DNA of 64,000 nt from JASEGV01 sp947085405 (GCA_947085405.1 CAMTWO010000010.1:31412-95411), one strand, 5' to 3'. Shown: positions 37,594-46,680, counted from the first letter of the stretch. The notes: generated from the sequence alone by a model not told the origin. Numbers and translations are program-made.

Positions 37594-37611
37594 TAAGATT
37601 TAAGTTCCATA

Positions 37612-38447
37612 CTATTTACCTATTTCTTTGTTTTTATTAGAACTTAAAACTTTAGCATTTTGTTTTGAAACCACTTTTTTGCCTGTGGTATTTTCCAATT
37701 GCAAACGAGCTGCTTTAGCTACCTCGCCGCCTTTTTTTGCAACAACTTTATTCTCTATGAATGTCTTAGGCTTTTTCTCTTTAGATATTTCGGTAGTTGA
37801 TGCTTCAGCAAGCATATTAAGAACTAACTCAAGGTTAGTCATATTGTCGCGAAGGTTTTCTTTCTTCAAGTCTTTAAATGCTTTGTATTTCTTGGTCGAA
37901 AAGCCGCTCCAAGCTTTTATAATCTCATCCGTAAGTATAGCAAATTCCTGCCCTCTGTTTACTCCACGGTTCTCCCACTCATCTGTCAGTTCTTTTCGTA
38001 TTTCAATACTTTTAAGGCGCTGGTTTATCCACTCTTTGCTGTAACCTTTTCTTAAATAGGGTTTCCATTACTCTATCGATACCTATTTCAGGATCTTCAA
38101 TTTCATCTACCCGCTCACGCGCTACTTTTGCTAACCAAAGCTTAAATGGCTCTGCTTTGGGCGAAGGTATAGATTGAATTAAGCGGAAAATTTGCTCGGT
38201 ATCCGCAACATCTGTATTATAATATTTTCCGTCAGCCGATTTCATTTTCAGTTGGTTACAATTTGTAACCAACTGGCTTCCTTCTTTGGATAGCCTGTGT
38301 TTAAGCACTTTCCAATAGTTATTAGGGGCTGTCAGTCAATATTCCAACTACATCTACAATAGAAAAATACCACTGCTCCTGCTGCTCGTCCCAATTGGTA
38401 CGAACCTGCTTTTGTTCAAAAAGTTTTACTGAATTTTCTTTATCCAT
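37612..38447 (-). pseudogene. Broken Bro-N family antirepressor-like gene (two frameshifts)
   Basis: Read on the minus strand from ATG 38447: MDKENSVKLFEQKQVRTNWD ... SIVDVVGILTDSP; a frameshift near 38325; then YWKVLKHRLSKEGSQLV ... SADGKYYNTDVADTEQI ... IPSPKAEPFKLWLAKVARER; a second frameshift in an A run near 38042; then GYSKEWINQRLKSIEIRKEL ... LKKENLRDNMTNLELVLNML ... to 37612. In order these make one protein of the Bro-N / phage antirepressor-like family common in Bacteroidota and Chlorobiota. The two shifts should abolish the full product, although sequencing error in homopolymers could explain one. Confidence 0.8.
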
Positions 38448-38554
38448 ATCAAAACCCTGTATTTGCTATTTAAATTTAACAAATTCCGTTTATAAATCAA
38501 ATATATCTCAATATCAAGTTTTTTATTCTCTCACAATTTCATTAAATTTTTAGT

Positions 38555-39856
38555 GTGAAAACTATTACTCCTAAAATTGCAGTTATTACACTCGGATGCG
38601 CTAAAAATGTTGTAGATTCTGAAGAACTATTAAGACAAATTGACTCAAGCGACTACACCATCGTGAACAATCCTGAAGATGCAAACGTTGTCGTGATTAA
38701 TACATGCGGATTTATCAACGATGCAAAATCAGAGTCAGTCGATACGATTTTGCAAGCCGCCGAACTTCGTAAAAGTGGAAAGCTCGATAAACTTATCGTG
38801 ATGGGCTGTCTCTCCGAAAGATACAAAGCTGACCTGCAAAAAGAAATTCCTGAAGTCGATGCATTCATCGGTGCTAATAAAATCGATGTAGTTACAAACG
38901 AACTTGGAATTAATTTCCGATATGAGCTATTAGGCGAACGCCACCTGACCACACCAAGTCATTATGCCTACCTGAAAATTTCAGAAGGATGCGATAATCC
39001 CTGTTCGTTTTGTTCAATCCCGATTATGCGTGGTAAGCATATCAGTAAACCGCTCGAACGTGTTATAAAAGAAGCTGAACGGCTTACTGCATTGGGTGTA
39101 AAAGAATTGATTTTGATTGCTCAGGATACAACTTATTATGGATTAGATATTTATGGAAAACGCTCGCTCAAAGAATTGCTCGAGCGTTTATGTAAGATTG
39201 ATGAAGTTGAATGGATACGCTTAATGTATGCCTATCCGGCAAAATTTCCATCAGATATTTTGGATTTGTTTGTTGGAAATGATAAACTTTGTAAATATAT
39301 TGATATACCGATTCAACATATTTCTGATAAAGTTTTGAAGTCAATGCAGCGCGGTATAAGCTCGGGCGAAACACGCAAGTTGTTAGAAAAAATCAGGGCG
39401 AAAGTTCCCGGTGTCGCTTTGCGGACTTCTTTGATCGTAGGTTATCCGACTGAAGGAGAAAAAGAATTCGATGAGTTGGTTGACTTCGTGAAAGAGTTTG
39501 AGTTCGATCGGTTAGGTGTTTTTAGCTACTCGCAGGAAGAAAATACAATTGCTGAACCTTTAGGCGATCCTGTCCCTGACGAAATAAAGGAAGCCCGAAA
39601 GAATAAGATTATGGAAGTTCAGAGTGAAATTTCGTTCAAGAAGAATCGCAATCTTGTTGGGTCAGAAATAAAGGTAGTAGTTGATAGCAAGACCGCTTCG
39701 GCGGCTTACTGCCGGAGCGAATTTGATGCGCCGGAAGTCGATAACGAAATAATCGTTGAACCGCCTGCTCATATAAAAGTAGGAAATTTTTATAAGGTTA
39801 CTATTGTTGATAATTTTGAATATGATTTGTTTGCTGAAATTAAAAAACAGAAATAA
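38555..39856 (+). CDS. rimO: Ribosomal protein S12 methylthiotransferase
   Basis: RimO methylthiolates Asp of ribosomal protein S12 using two iron-sulfur clusters. The N-terminal UPF0004 domain has its cysteines in VITLGCAKNVVDSE, INTCGFI and VMGCLSE; the radical-SAM motif is SEGCDNPCSFCSIP; a TRAM-like domain ends the protein. 433 residues is normal. GTG start. Its leader and first codons are duplicated about 1.1 kb upstream around an accessory gene. Confidence 0.95.
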   Translation: MKTITPKIAVITLGCAKNVVDSEELLRQIDSSDYTIVNNPEDANVVVINTCGFINDAKSESVDTILQAAELRKSGKLDKLIVMGCLSERYKADLQKEIPEVDAFIGANKIDVVTNELGINFRYELLGERHLTTPSHYAYLKISEGCDNPCSFCSIPIMRGKHISKPLERVIKEAERLTALGVKELILIAQDTTYYGLDIYGKRSLKELLERLCKIDEVEWIRLMYAYPAKFPSDILDLFVGNDKLCKYIDIPIQHISDKVLKSMQRGISSGETRKLLEKIRAKVPGVALRTSLIVGYPTEGEKEFDELVDFVKEFEFDRLGVFSYSQEENTIAEPLGDPVPDEIKEARKNKIMEVQSEISFKKNRNLVGSEIKVVVDSKTASAAYCRSEFDAPEVDNEIIVEPPAHIKVGNFYKVTIVDNFEYDLFAEIKKQK

Positions 39857-39857
39857 T

Positions 39858-41135
39858 ATGAACTTTAAAATACTTCTAATAATCCTGTTAACTGTTTTCG
39901 TTTCTTTTTCGACAGTATCACAGGTTGAGACTCACAAAGCTGCTGAAATTGGAATACCCAAAATTTTTATCGAGGTACTGGGTTTTGCTTCAGATGTTCC
40001 TAATGAAAGCCGGCTTGATGTGTACATCCAAGTTCCATACGACGCAATATTTTTTGTTAAAAATGCCGACATCTTTCTCTCTAATTATGAACTCACAGTA
40101 AATATTTACGATGTATCTAACAACTTGGTCAAAGAAAAGCTGTGGAACGAATCAATCAAAACATCTACTTACGAGGAAACAGTTTCGCCCAAGCTTAATA
40201 AGCTTAGTCAGCAATCGTTTCCGTTGCCCCCCGGAGCGTATCGATTAGTGGTTCAAATCAGGGATATCGAAACAAAAAAAGCCGCAAAATTTTCACGGAA
40301 TGTCGAGTTACGCGATTTTCGACAACAGCAATTCACAGTTTCCGATGTAATGCTTCTGAGCAAACTTACTATCGAAGGTGAAAAAAAGATCATCATTCCG
40401 AATATTTCCGGGAATGTTGTTGATTTAGGGGAAGGTTTTTTTGCTTTCGCTGAAGTTTATAATTCCACAAATGCTGATTCAGTAGAAATTGTATTTGAAA
40501 TTTCTAAAGATAAAAAGAAAACTTTGAGAACCGGTAAAGAGACACAACCATTAGTTAAAGGAAAAAACAGTTTGTTTTTTAAAATCAATTCGGGTGATTT
40601 ACCGATGGGAGATTATACATTGGAGATAAAAATGAATCCCAACTTACAGCAAATAACCACTTCAATAAGTAGAAAGTTTTCGATTTACTGGCGAGGAATG
40701 CCTGTATCAATCGTTGACCTCGATGCAGCTATCGATCAAATGACTTATATCGAACAAGCTTCCGAAATTGCACGAATTAAAAAACTACCATTCAACGAAC
40801 GGTTGGAATCGTTTAAAGAATTTTGGAAAAAGAAAGACCCCACACCTAACACGGAACGAAACGAATTGATGGAAGAATATTATTCGCGAGTCGAATATGC
40901 GAATAAAAATTTTAAACACTACATAGCCGGCTGGAAAACAGATATGGGGATGGTTTTTATAGTTTTCGGTACGCCCAACAACGTCGATCGCCATCCGTTT
41001 GATATCGATTCTAAACCTTACGAAGTCTGGTATTACTACGAATTAAACAGGCAATTCGTTTTCGTTGACCAAACCGGCTTCGGTGATTATCAGTTGACGA
41101 CGCCAATATGGGACGTTTGGCAAAGACCAAGATGA
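39858..41135 (+). CDS. GWxTD domain protein, exported
   Basis: 425 residues from the ATG at 39858, which begins a signal peptide (FKILLIILLTVFVSFSTVSQ); an earlier in-frame start at 39804 would overlap rimO. The body is beta-rich and ends in the GWxTD domain (YIAGWKTDMGMVFIVFGTPNNVDRHPF ... YEVWYYYELNRQFVF). Such proteins are periplasmic or secreted and typical of Ignavibacteria, Acidobacteria and related groups; function unknown. It sits directly upstream of an Omp85-family gene, consistent with a role at the outer membrane. Confidence 0.85.
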   Translation: MNFKILLIILLTVFVSFSTVSQVETHKAAEIGIPKIFIEVLGFASDVPNESRLDVYIQVPYDAIFFVKNADIFLSNYELTVNIYDVSNNLVKEKLWNESIKTSTYEETVSPKLNKLSQQSFPLPPGAYRLVVQIRDIETKKAAKFSRNVELRDFRQQQFTVSDVMLLSKLTIEGEKKIIIPNISGNVVDLGEGFFAFAEVYNSTNADSVEIVFEISKDKKKTLRTGKETQPLVKGKNSLFFKINSGDLPMGDYTLEIKMNPNLQQITTSISRKFSIYWRGMPVSIVDLDAAIDQMTYIEQASEIARIKKLPFNERLESFKEFWKKKDPTPNTERNELMEEYYSRVEYANKNFKHYIAGWKTDMGMVFIVFGTPNNVDRHPFDIDSKPYEVWYYYELNRQFVFVDQTGFGDYQLTTPIWDVWQRPR

Positions 41136-41161
41136 ACGACTGACCCAATAAATGGCAACCG

Positions 41162-42970
41162 ATGAGAGAAATCGTAATCCGACTTTTCCTTTTTTTCCTC
41201 TTCCTTCAAATCTTTTTGGTAAACGTAAGCTACGCTCAACGGCAAACGATTATTCATAATATTGTTTTTTCTCTATCTCTTCCAGTCTATTCCGAAGATT
41301 TCCTCCTCGATAATATTTCTTCAAAAAAAAATAATATCTTCAACGCAGAAAACTTAGAGAAAGATTTAGACAAGCTTCGTTCTCTTTATGTTGCAAACTG
41401 CTACTACTTCTCCGAGATTAGTATCGATTCATTACATTATTTTGATGATAGTTTGTATGTAAATATTTTCATTCGTATCGAACCGCATCTTAAATCTTTA
41501 ATCAAGAAAATCATCATCAGCGGAAATACAATATTTACAACCGACGACATCCTGAAAAATTTCAGCACAACGGCAGGAAGTTGCTTACAAAAAAAAATAC
41601 TCGAAACCGATATTAATAATCTTGTAACGAGGTATGAAGAATCAGGCTATCCGCTTGTTTCTATTGAGGTTACAGACATTTCTGTTGCGGACGACGAAAA
41701 TGCTATTGAAGTAACATTGGAAATTGAAGAGGGCTTACAAATCAGAATAGATAAGATTCAGATAGAAGGAAACACTGAAACCGAAAGTGATGTCATCATT
41801 CGCGAGACTCGGATTCAACAAGGGGAAATTTATTCGCAATCAAAAATTCAGAAAATACCACGGCGGTTGAACCGTATGCAATTATTTTCGTCAATCAGTG
41901 AACCTCAATTATTTCTTTTGCAAGATTCAAATTCCGTTGCCGACACAATTTTATCGTCAATTAAAAAGGCATCTCGAAAAGCCGGACTACCGGCATCGTC
42001 GGGTTTGTTGATTAAAGTTACTGAAGCAAATACGAATTCTTTTGATGGTGTTGTTGGATATTTGCCCGGCTCGGTTTCCGAAAAAGGATATTTTACCGGA
42101 CTTGTAGATGTTACGATGCGGAATCTTTTTGGCACTGCACGCAAGCTGAATGTCAAATGGCTGAAAGACGAACGGAACTCGCAAGAAATTGGAATCCGTT
42201 ATGCTGAACCGTGGTTGCTAAATTATCCTGTAAATCTTGCAGGCACATTTTTTCAACGTCAGCAAGATACAATTTATGTGCGGCGTTTTATTGAGCTTAA
42301 ATCTGAACTGATGATCAGCGATTTGTTTTCGGTGGGAGTGTTGTTCAATCAGGAAAATATTATTCCATCATCCGAAACTGCAACACGGTATGTAAATAGC
42401 AGCGGCACCGCCTCGATTGGTTTCGATGTTCATTATGATTCCCGCGATAATATTTATAATCCCACAAGCGGCATCAACTATAAATCCGATTATCGTTACG
42501 GGCGGAAAAAATTTTATACTTTAAATTCAGTTCAAAATGTTCAACGAGTCGGAATCGATGTTGAATGGTTTCAGGAAACTTTCAGGAGGCAGGTTGTGGT
42601 TGTCGGGTTGCACGGTAAAGAACTGCGCGCAAGCACTATCGAGGTGAGCGACCTTTTTAGATTCGGTGGTGCGAACACATTGCGAGGGTATCGCGAAAAT
42701 CAGTTCCTCGGCTCCCGGATAGTTTGGTCGAATTTGGAATATCGTTTTATTGCCGGCAGCAAGTCGTTCTTCTCCGGCTTTTTTGACGCAGGATATTATT
42801 CAAGAAATAATAGCGACTTGAATATTATTACAGAAAGTGTTAAATATGGTTACGGCGTAGGTATGCGAGTTGAAACTGCTTTGGGCATTATCGGTGTAAG
42901 TTTAGCTCTCGGTAAAGGCGATACGTTTAATCAGGCAAAAATTCATTTTGGATTAATAAACGAGTTTTAA
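41162..42970 (+). CDS. Omp85 (BamA/TamA) family outer membrane protein
   Basis: 602 residues. A signal peptide (RLFLFFLFLQIFLVNVSYAQ) is followed by POTRA-like repeats (for example KKIIISGNTIFTTDDILKNF and IRIDKIQIEGNTETESDVIIRETRI) and a C-terminal 16-strand barrel region with the conserved RFGGANTLRGYRENQFLG motif and a terminal aromatic strand (IHFGLINEF). These proteins fold or translocate proteins at the outer membrane. It is shorter than BamA (three or fewer POTRAs), so it is closer to TamA-like or accessory members. A possible partner of the upstream GWxTD protein. Confidence 0.88.
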   Translation: MREIVIRLFLFFLFLQIFLVNVSYAQRQTIIHNIVFSLSLPVYSEDFLLDNISSKKNNIFNAENLEKDLDKLRSLYVANCYYFSEISIDSLHYFDDSLYVNIFIRIEPHLKSLIKKIIISGNTIFTTDDILKNFSTTAGSCLQKKILETDINNLVTRYEESGYPLVSIEVTDISVADDENAIEVTLEIEEGLQIRIDKIQIEGNTETESDVIIRETRIQQGEIYSQSKIQKIPRRLNRMQLFSSISEPQLFLLQDSNSVADTILSSIKKASRKAGLPASSGLLIKVTEANTNSFDGVVGYLPGSVSEKGYFTGLVDVTMRNLFGTARKLNVKWLKDERNSQEIGIRYAEPWLLNYPVNLAGTFFQRQQDTIYVRRFIELKSELMISDLFSVGVLFNQENIIPSSETATRYVNSSGTASIGFDVHYDSRDNIYNPTSGINYKSDYRYGRKKFYTLNSVQNVQRVGIDVEWFQETFRRQVVVVGLHGKELRASTIEVSDLFRFGGANTLRGYRENQFLGSRIVWSNLEYRFIAGSKSFFSGFFDAGYYSRNNSDLNIITESVKYGYGVGMRVETALGIIGVSLALGKGDTFNQAKIHFGLINEF

Positions 42971-42973
42971 GAA

Positions 42974-43588
42974 ATGAAACATATAACAGCATTAACATTC
43001 GAGCGTGAACTTTGGCAAACGGGTAAACGCTTTGTTGCCGGGGTGGATGAAGCCGGTCGCGGACCGCTTGCAGGACCAGTCGTTGCGGCGGCTGTTGTGT
43101 TTCCCCGTGAGTTTATCATTGATGGGATAAAAGATTCTAAAACTTTAAGCGAAAAAAAACGGACTGACCTGTTTGAACAAATTCATTTGAAAGCTTTGAG
43201 TATCGGAGTGGGAAGTGTTGATCATATTCTAATTGATGAAATAAATGTCCTGAATGCAACATTCAAAGCAATGCACAAAGCTATTGATGAGCTGGAGCCT
43301 GCACCTGAACATTTGCTTGTTGATGGTCCTTACTTTCCCGAATTGAATATTCCTGCTTCCAAAATTGTAGATGGCGATTCGAAATGTTTTACAATTGCAG
43401 CCGCTTCAATAATAGCAAAAGTTATTCGAGATAAGATGATGATTGAATACGACAAAATATATCCGCAATACGGTTTTGCTAAACACAAAGGTTACGGCAC
43501 CGAAGAGCATATTGAAGCGATACGAAAATATGGTTTCTGTGAAATACACCGAAAGAGTTTTAAAATACGCAAACTAAATCCCGAATAA
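42974..43588 (+). CDS. rnhB: Ribonuclease HII
   Basis: RNase HII removes ribonucleotides and RNA primers from DNA-RNA hybrids. The catalytic motif FVAGVDEAGRGPLAGPVVAAAV holds the Asp-Glu pair; the remaining acidic residues are in DSKTLSEKKR, LLVDGPYFP and IIAKVIRDKMM. 204 residues is normal. It begins 4 bases after the Omp85 gene and is followed after four bases by yraN, a common gene order in many bacteria. Confidence 0.95.
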   Translation: MKHITALTFERELWQTGKRFVAGVDEAGRGPLAGPVVAAAVVFPREFIIDGIKDSKTLSEKKRTDLFEQIHLKALSIGVGSVDHILIDEINVLNATFKAMHKAIDELEPAPEHLLVDGPYFPELNIPASKIVDGDSKCFTIAAASIIAKVIRDKMMIEYDKIYPQYGFAKHKGYGTEEHIEAIRKYGFCEIHRKSFKIRKLNPE

Positions 43589-43592
43589 TTGT

Positions 43593-43946
43593 ATGCCTCA
43601 CACACGCGAAAAAGGAAAAGGGGCGGAAGAAATTGCAGAGAAGTTTTTGATTGAAAAAGGTTTTAAAATAATTGAGAAAAATTATTTTTTCGCTCGCGGC
43701 GAGATTGACCTCATCGCCGACGATAACGGGATAATCGTTTTCATCGAAGTTAAATCACGAAAGTCAATAGAGTATGGAGAACCCGAAGATTCTATCACGA
43801 TTGGAAAACGGCGGCAAATCCGGAAAGTTGCAGAAGGTTATTTGTACGAAAAAAACATTTCAGGCGTAGAAGCAAGGTTTGATGTCGTGGCAATCAAATG
43901 GGAGAGGGGTAAACCTGTTATTAATTATTATAAGAGTGCTTTTTGA
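43593..43946 (+). CDS. yraN: UPF0102 (YraN) family endonuclease-like protein
   Basis: 117 residues with the YraN pattern: GKGAEEIAEKFLIEKGFKIIEKNYFFARGEIDLIADDNGIIVFIEVKSR. The GEIDLI and FIEVKSR segments form a Holliday-junction-resolvase-like PD-(D/E)XK fold. Frequently encoded beside rnhB, as here. Biochemical role not established. A repetitive GAGC-rich stretch follows its stop. Confidence 0.92.
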   Translation: MPHTREKGKGAEEIAEKFLIEKGFKIIEKNYFFARGEIDLIADDNGIIVFIEVKSRKSIEYGEPEDSITIGKRRQIRKVAEGYLYEKNISGVEARFDVVAIKWERGKPVINYYKSAF

Positions 43947-43949
43947 GTA

Positions 43950-44038
43950 ATGAGCGGTGAGCAAATGGCGGTGAGCATGGAGCGGAGAGCAAAGAACTGT
44001 GAGCGAAGAGCAGAGAGCTAAGAGCAAAGAGCTTTGAG
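43950..44038. repeat. Degenerate GAGC-type tandem repeat
   Basis: Imperfect repeats of G(T/A)GAGC(A/G)-like units fill the gap between yraN and the FmdB gene. Related text in reverse orientation lies at 46213-46230 and 46690-46725, beside the two pckA-type terminators. No coding potential. Confidence 0.6.
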
Positions 44039-44054
44039 TTCTATAAATTATCGC

Positions 44055-44363
44055 TTATTTTTTTTCAGCGGATATTGGTTTTTCCGATGAGGTATCTTTT
44101 GGAGTAGTTTTTACCTCACTCTTGTTCGCATCTTCTGTTTTTGAGGGTTTGTTATTTCCTCCTGCCGGAGATGAGTTGCTTTTCTTATAATCGGTTAAAT
44201 AAAAACCGCTTCCCTTAAAAATTAAACCTGATCCACCACCAATCATTCTTGAAAGTGATGATGTATTGCATGAGGGGCACATCGTCAGTGAATCGGCTTT
44301 TATACTTTGAAACTCTTCAAATTCGTATTCGCATCGTTTACATTTATAAGCGTATGTTGGCAT
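44055..44363 (-). CDS. FmdB family zinc-ribbon regulatory protein
   Basis: 102 residues: the N-terminal zinc ribbon MPTYAYKCKRCEYEFEEFQS ... CPSCN carries four cysteines, followed by a glycine-rich segment and GLIFKGSGFYLTDYKK, both standard for FmdB/CxxC_CxxC_SSSS proteins. The C-terminus is a low-complexity S/K/P/T tail. Often linked to formamidase/amidase regulation in name only; real role uncertain. It converges with yraN on the opposite strand. Confidence 0.9.
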   Translation of the reverse strand: MPTYAYKCKRCEYEFEEFQSIKADSLTMCPSCNTSSLSRMIGGGSGLIFKGSGFYLTDYKKSNSSPAGGNNKPSKTEDANKSEVKTTPKDTSSEKPISAEKK

Positions 44364-44450
44364 ATTTTCCTAATCGTGTTAATAATAGCATATTCTGGTT
44401 TGAAATATATGAAAATTCGGAGGTTTAAACAAACTTGGTTGGGCTGTTAA

Positions 44451-45062
44451 TTAGAGCTCTAAATTCGGGTCGTTTTCATAAGCTGACCCGATATGACACA
44501 GATAATTGAGGGTTTCTGCAAATAACGCGAAGAGGTTTTTTAAACGTTCTACATCTTTGATGATACCATTAACTTGGAAGTATAGTTCATCAACACCCTC
44601 AGGAAATTGTGCACCGAACCATCCCTCGTCATCTTTAATCTCAAACGAGATCTCCGGTTGTAGCTGTATCAGTTGGCGGATTGTCGGGTTAGAAAAAAAT
44701 GTAATCACTTTAGAGGTATCGTTTCCTTTGATAATAAAGTCGTTGTCGAAATCGGGATATCCGACTTCAATATCATCCATACCTAAAATCTTACCTAAAT
44801 TACTGAAGATATTTTTTCTGTAAACCTTAAAACGGAATCCATCGACATTTACATACGGTGCTCGCATTCGAGTATATACGGCGCTACTTTTTCCTGTTGA
44901 TACGGTGAAAGTATCTAAAGTTACAGTCCATTCTTTTACTTTTACAGTAACTTTGTCGCCTTTCCAGAGTCCGCCTTTGGTAAAGCTGCCGCCAATTTCG
45001 TTGCATAGTTTTTGCCAAACTTCATCTTGGCTTGGTCCGAATATGTGTCTTAAGAATGTCAT
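44451..45062 (-). CDS. Hypothetical protein coupled to the HrgA-like gene
   Basis: 203 residues, no recognised family. The sequence is mixed alpha/beta without signal peptide or membrane segments; MTFLRHIFGPSQDEVWQKL starts it. Its ATG directly follows the stop of the HrgA-like gene (TAA-ATG), so the two are almost certainly translated together. That makes it a likely functional partner of a probable restriction or defence nuclease. Confidence 0.65.
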   Translation of the reverse strand: MTFLRHIFGPSQDEVWQKLCNEIGGSFTKGGLWKGDKVTVKVKEWTVTLDTFTVSTGKSSAVYTRMRAPYVNVDGFRFKVYRKNIFSNLGKILGMDDIEVGYPDFDNDFIIKGNDTSKVITFFSNPTIRQLIQLQPEISFEIKDDEGWFGAQFPEGVDELYFQVNGIIKDVERLKNLFALFAETLNYLCHIGSAYENDPNLEL

Positions 45063-45983
45063 TTAATTTTTATTGATGATGTTTTTTAAAACATCAATAT
45101 CAAGAACAGGATTATATTCTTTTTTATGTATTTTCTTGCTTGAAATATCAATTTTAACTCTTGCCAAAAATTCTTTGAAGTCATTATTCATCGTAAGCTT
45201 GTTTATAGTTTCCCAGTCAAGTGTCTCCCGATATTTTGCAGGTAATAATATCTCGCTTGAATGAGGGTCGTTAAGGTCGAGTTTTATTACACCGATGCTG
45301 AAAGAAGAGGAAAGTCTTGTCAGTTCAGAAAGAAATTCTGGCTCGTTTGAAATATCTGGGGCGACAAGATAGCTTTCGTTCGCCCACGAAGAATTCGATA
45401 CTGTTTGAAAAAAACTCTCTCTTAAATTACTGAAGTTAAGCTCTCTTTTGAGTTCAAATGATAGAAGACGGATAGATACGTTTCCGATGGCGGAGCTTAA
45501 TTCATAAACCTCAGGTTTCCACTCATCAATAGGGAAGTGGCAACCAACGATGTCAGGATGCACCCACTCTCCAAATTCTTTTTTAGTCGATTGAGAGTGG
45601 TTTATTGTTTTAGTATAACAGTTTAAGTGATAGTAAGCATAATAAGTTAAAAATGGATGTAAATCTTTTTCCAAGTAATTAAATTTATTTTTTTGTTTTA
45701 TAATATTATCGTTGGGAGTTCCATCTTCCGTGAAATCGATTTTTGATTTTTGTACTTTAAGGTAAAATTTTCTCGGACGAGAATCGGTTTGAGCGAAAGG
45801 TGAATCTGGATTGTCTTTAGCATTAACATACATCTGCGCTGCAAGTGTTGCCCAAGGAGTTTTTCCCTTACTGTTTAGTTGTTTATCAAAACCTAGATCA
45901 ATTGCAAGTTGCCAAATTTCATTGGAGGTTAATGCTCGCTTCTCTTCTCTCAAAACTTTTTCGGCTAATTCTAAAAATGTCAT
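45063..45983 (-). CDS. HARE-HTH domain protein, HrgA-like putative nuclease
   Basis: 306 residues. The N-terminal HARE winged-helix domain is TFLELAEKVLREEKRALTSNEIWQLA ... GKTPWATLAAQMYVNAKDNPDSPF. The C-terminal part matches the HrgA-like pattern (DLHPFLTYYAYYHL, KEFGEWVHPDIVGCHFPIDEW, IRLLSFELKRELNFSNLRES, FFQTVSNSSWANESYLV) with the acidic D and E-x-K-like residues (HPDIVG, FELK) of a PD-(D/E)XK fold. Such proteins are associated with restriction loci. It is followed by a coupled gene of unknown function. Nuclease activity is inferred. Confidence 0.75.
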   Translation of the reverse strand: MTFLELAEKVLREEKRALTSNEIWQLAIDLGFDKQLNSKGKTPWATLAAQMYVNAKDNPDSPFAQTDSRPRKFYLKVQKSKIDFTEDGTPNDNIIKQKNKFNYLEKDLHPFLTYYAYYHLNCYTKTINHSQSTKKEFGEWVHPDIVGCHFPIDEWKPEVYELSSAIGNVSIRLLSFELKRELNFSNLRESFFQTVSNSSWANESYLVAPDISNEPEFLSELTRLSSSFSIGVIKLDLNDPHSSEILLPAKYRETLDWETINKLTMNNDFKEFLARVKIDISSKKIHKKEYNPVLDIDVLKNIINKN

Positions 45984-46176
45984 TTAAGTTATCCTTTCAA
46001 ACTTTTATCCGTTCAAAAACTTGCTGTAAATATATACATTTTGTATTAAACTACCGATTTTTTGAATAGTTTTAATCAGCGTAAGAAATCGTAGGTTTCA
46101 AGATAATAATCTTTGCGTACAATTTAGCAAATATCAAATTTAAGGTCAAACGCTTGATATTTGCGGACGCAACAAA

Positions 46177-46207
46177 TAAAAAACTCCGACCTCTTTCGAA
46201 ATCGGAG
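46177..46207 (-). terminator. Duplicate copy of the pckA-type terminator
   Basis: On the minus strand ACTCCGA / TCGGAGT form a stem followed by a T run. This is almost the same hairpin as the one at 46645-46680 that ends pckA, about 470 bases away, and shares the following GCTCTA-rich text. It looks like a duplicated flank rather than a terminator of its own gene. Confidence 0.7.
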
Positions 46208-46644
46208 TCGTGTAATCGCTCTATGCTCTACGCTGCCCGCCCCGTGGTGAGCGAAGTCGTTAACTAAAAAGTAAAATTATTTGTAGGTCTGAATTTGTAG
46301 AATGCTAAATGCAGCTCGCCTGCACATTTCGACAAGCTCAATGTGCGACAATTTCTGACTTATTGGGCAGCCACTGTTTCTTCGGGAGGTTCCAAAGGGA
46401 TTCTTGTAAGGCGATTGTTTCGGAACGTTGGAAGATACCTTGTGCATTCATCCCGTTAGGGATGAAATATTTATAGTCGAAATTGAAAATCCTTTTGGGA
46501 CAGTACCTACAATTAAAATCCCTTTAGGGATGGTATGTGTTCTTAACTCTAATGACAAATTTGGGTCAAAAAAATAATCGCCCGAACTAAACGCAAGTCT
46601 ATTGACGTTTAGCATCACTAAACGTCAATATATTATCTTTTAGT
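46208..46644. repeat. Gene-free stretch between the two pckA-type terminators
   Basis: No gene seen. It contains small palindromes of the kind CATCCCGTTAGGGATG (46448-46463) and TCCCTTTAGGGA (about 46500), a text block CTAATGACAAATTTGGGT shared with 24076, and a perfect stem-loop at 46601-46629 (ATTGACGTTTAG, loop CATCA, complementary arm). Inserted repeat DNA bracketed by duplicated terminators is the simplest reading. Confidence 0.65.
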
Positions 46645-46680
46645 TCAAAAAAAACTCCGACCTCTATCGAAATCGGAGTT
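46645..46680 (-). terminator. Rho-independent terminator of pckA
   Basis: Downstream of pckA on the minus strand: AACTCCGATTTCGAT / AGAGGTCGGAGTT form a stem ending in a run of eight T. Spacing of about 40 bases from the pckA stop suits transcription termination. Confidence 0.8.

Noticed and set aside
37628..38044. Plus-strand frame opposite the antirepressor remnant
   Set aside because: The minus-strand frames together match a Bro-N family protein, so this is a shadow frame.
43950..44038. Possible small RNA or coding repeat
   Set aside because: The stretch is a degenerate GAGC repeat without stable stem, start codon context or terminator.
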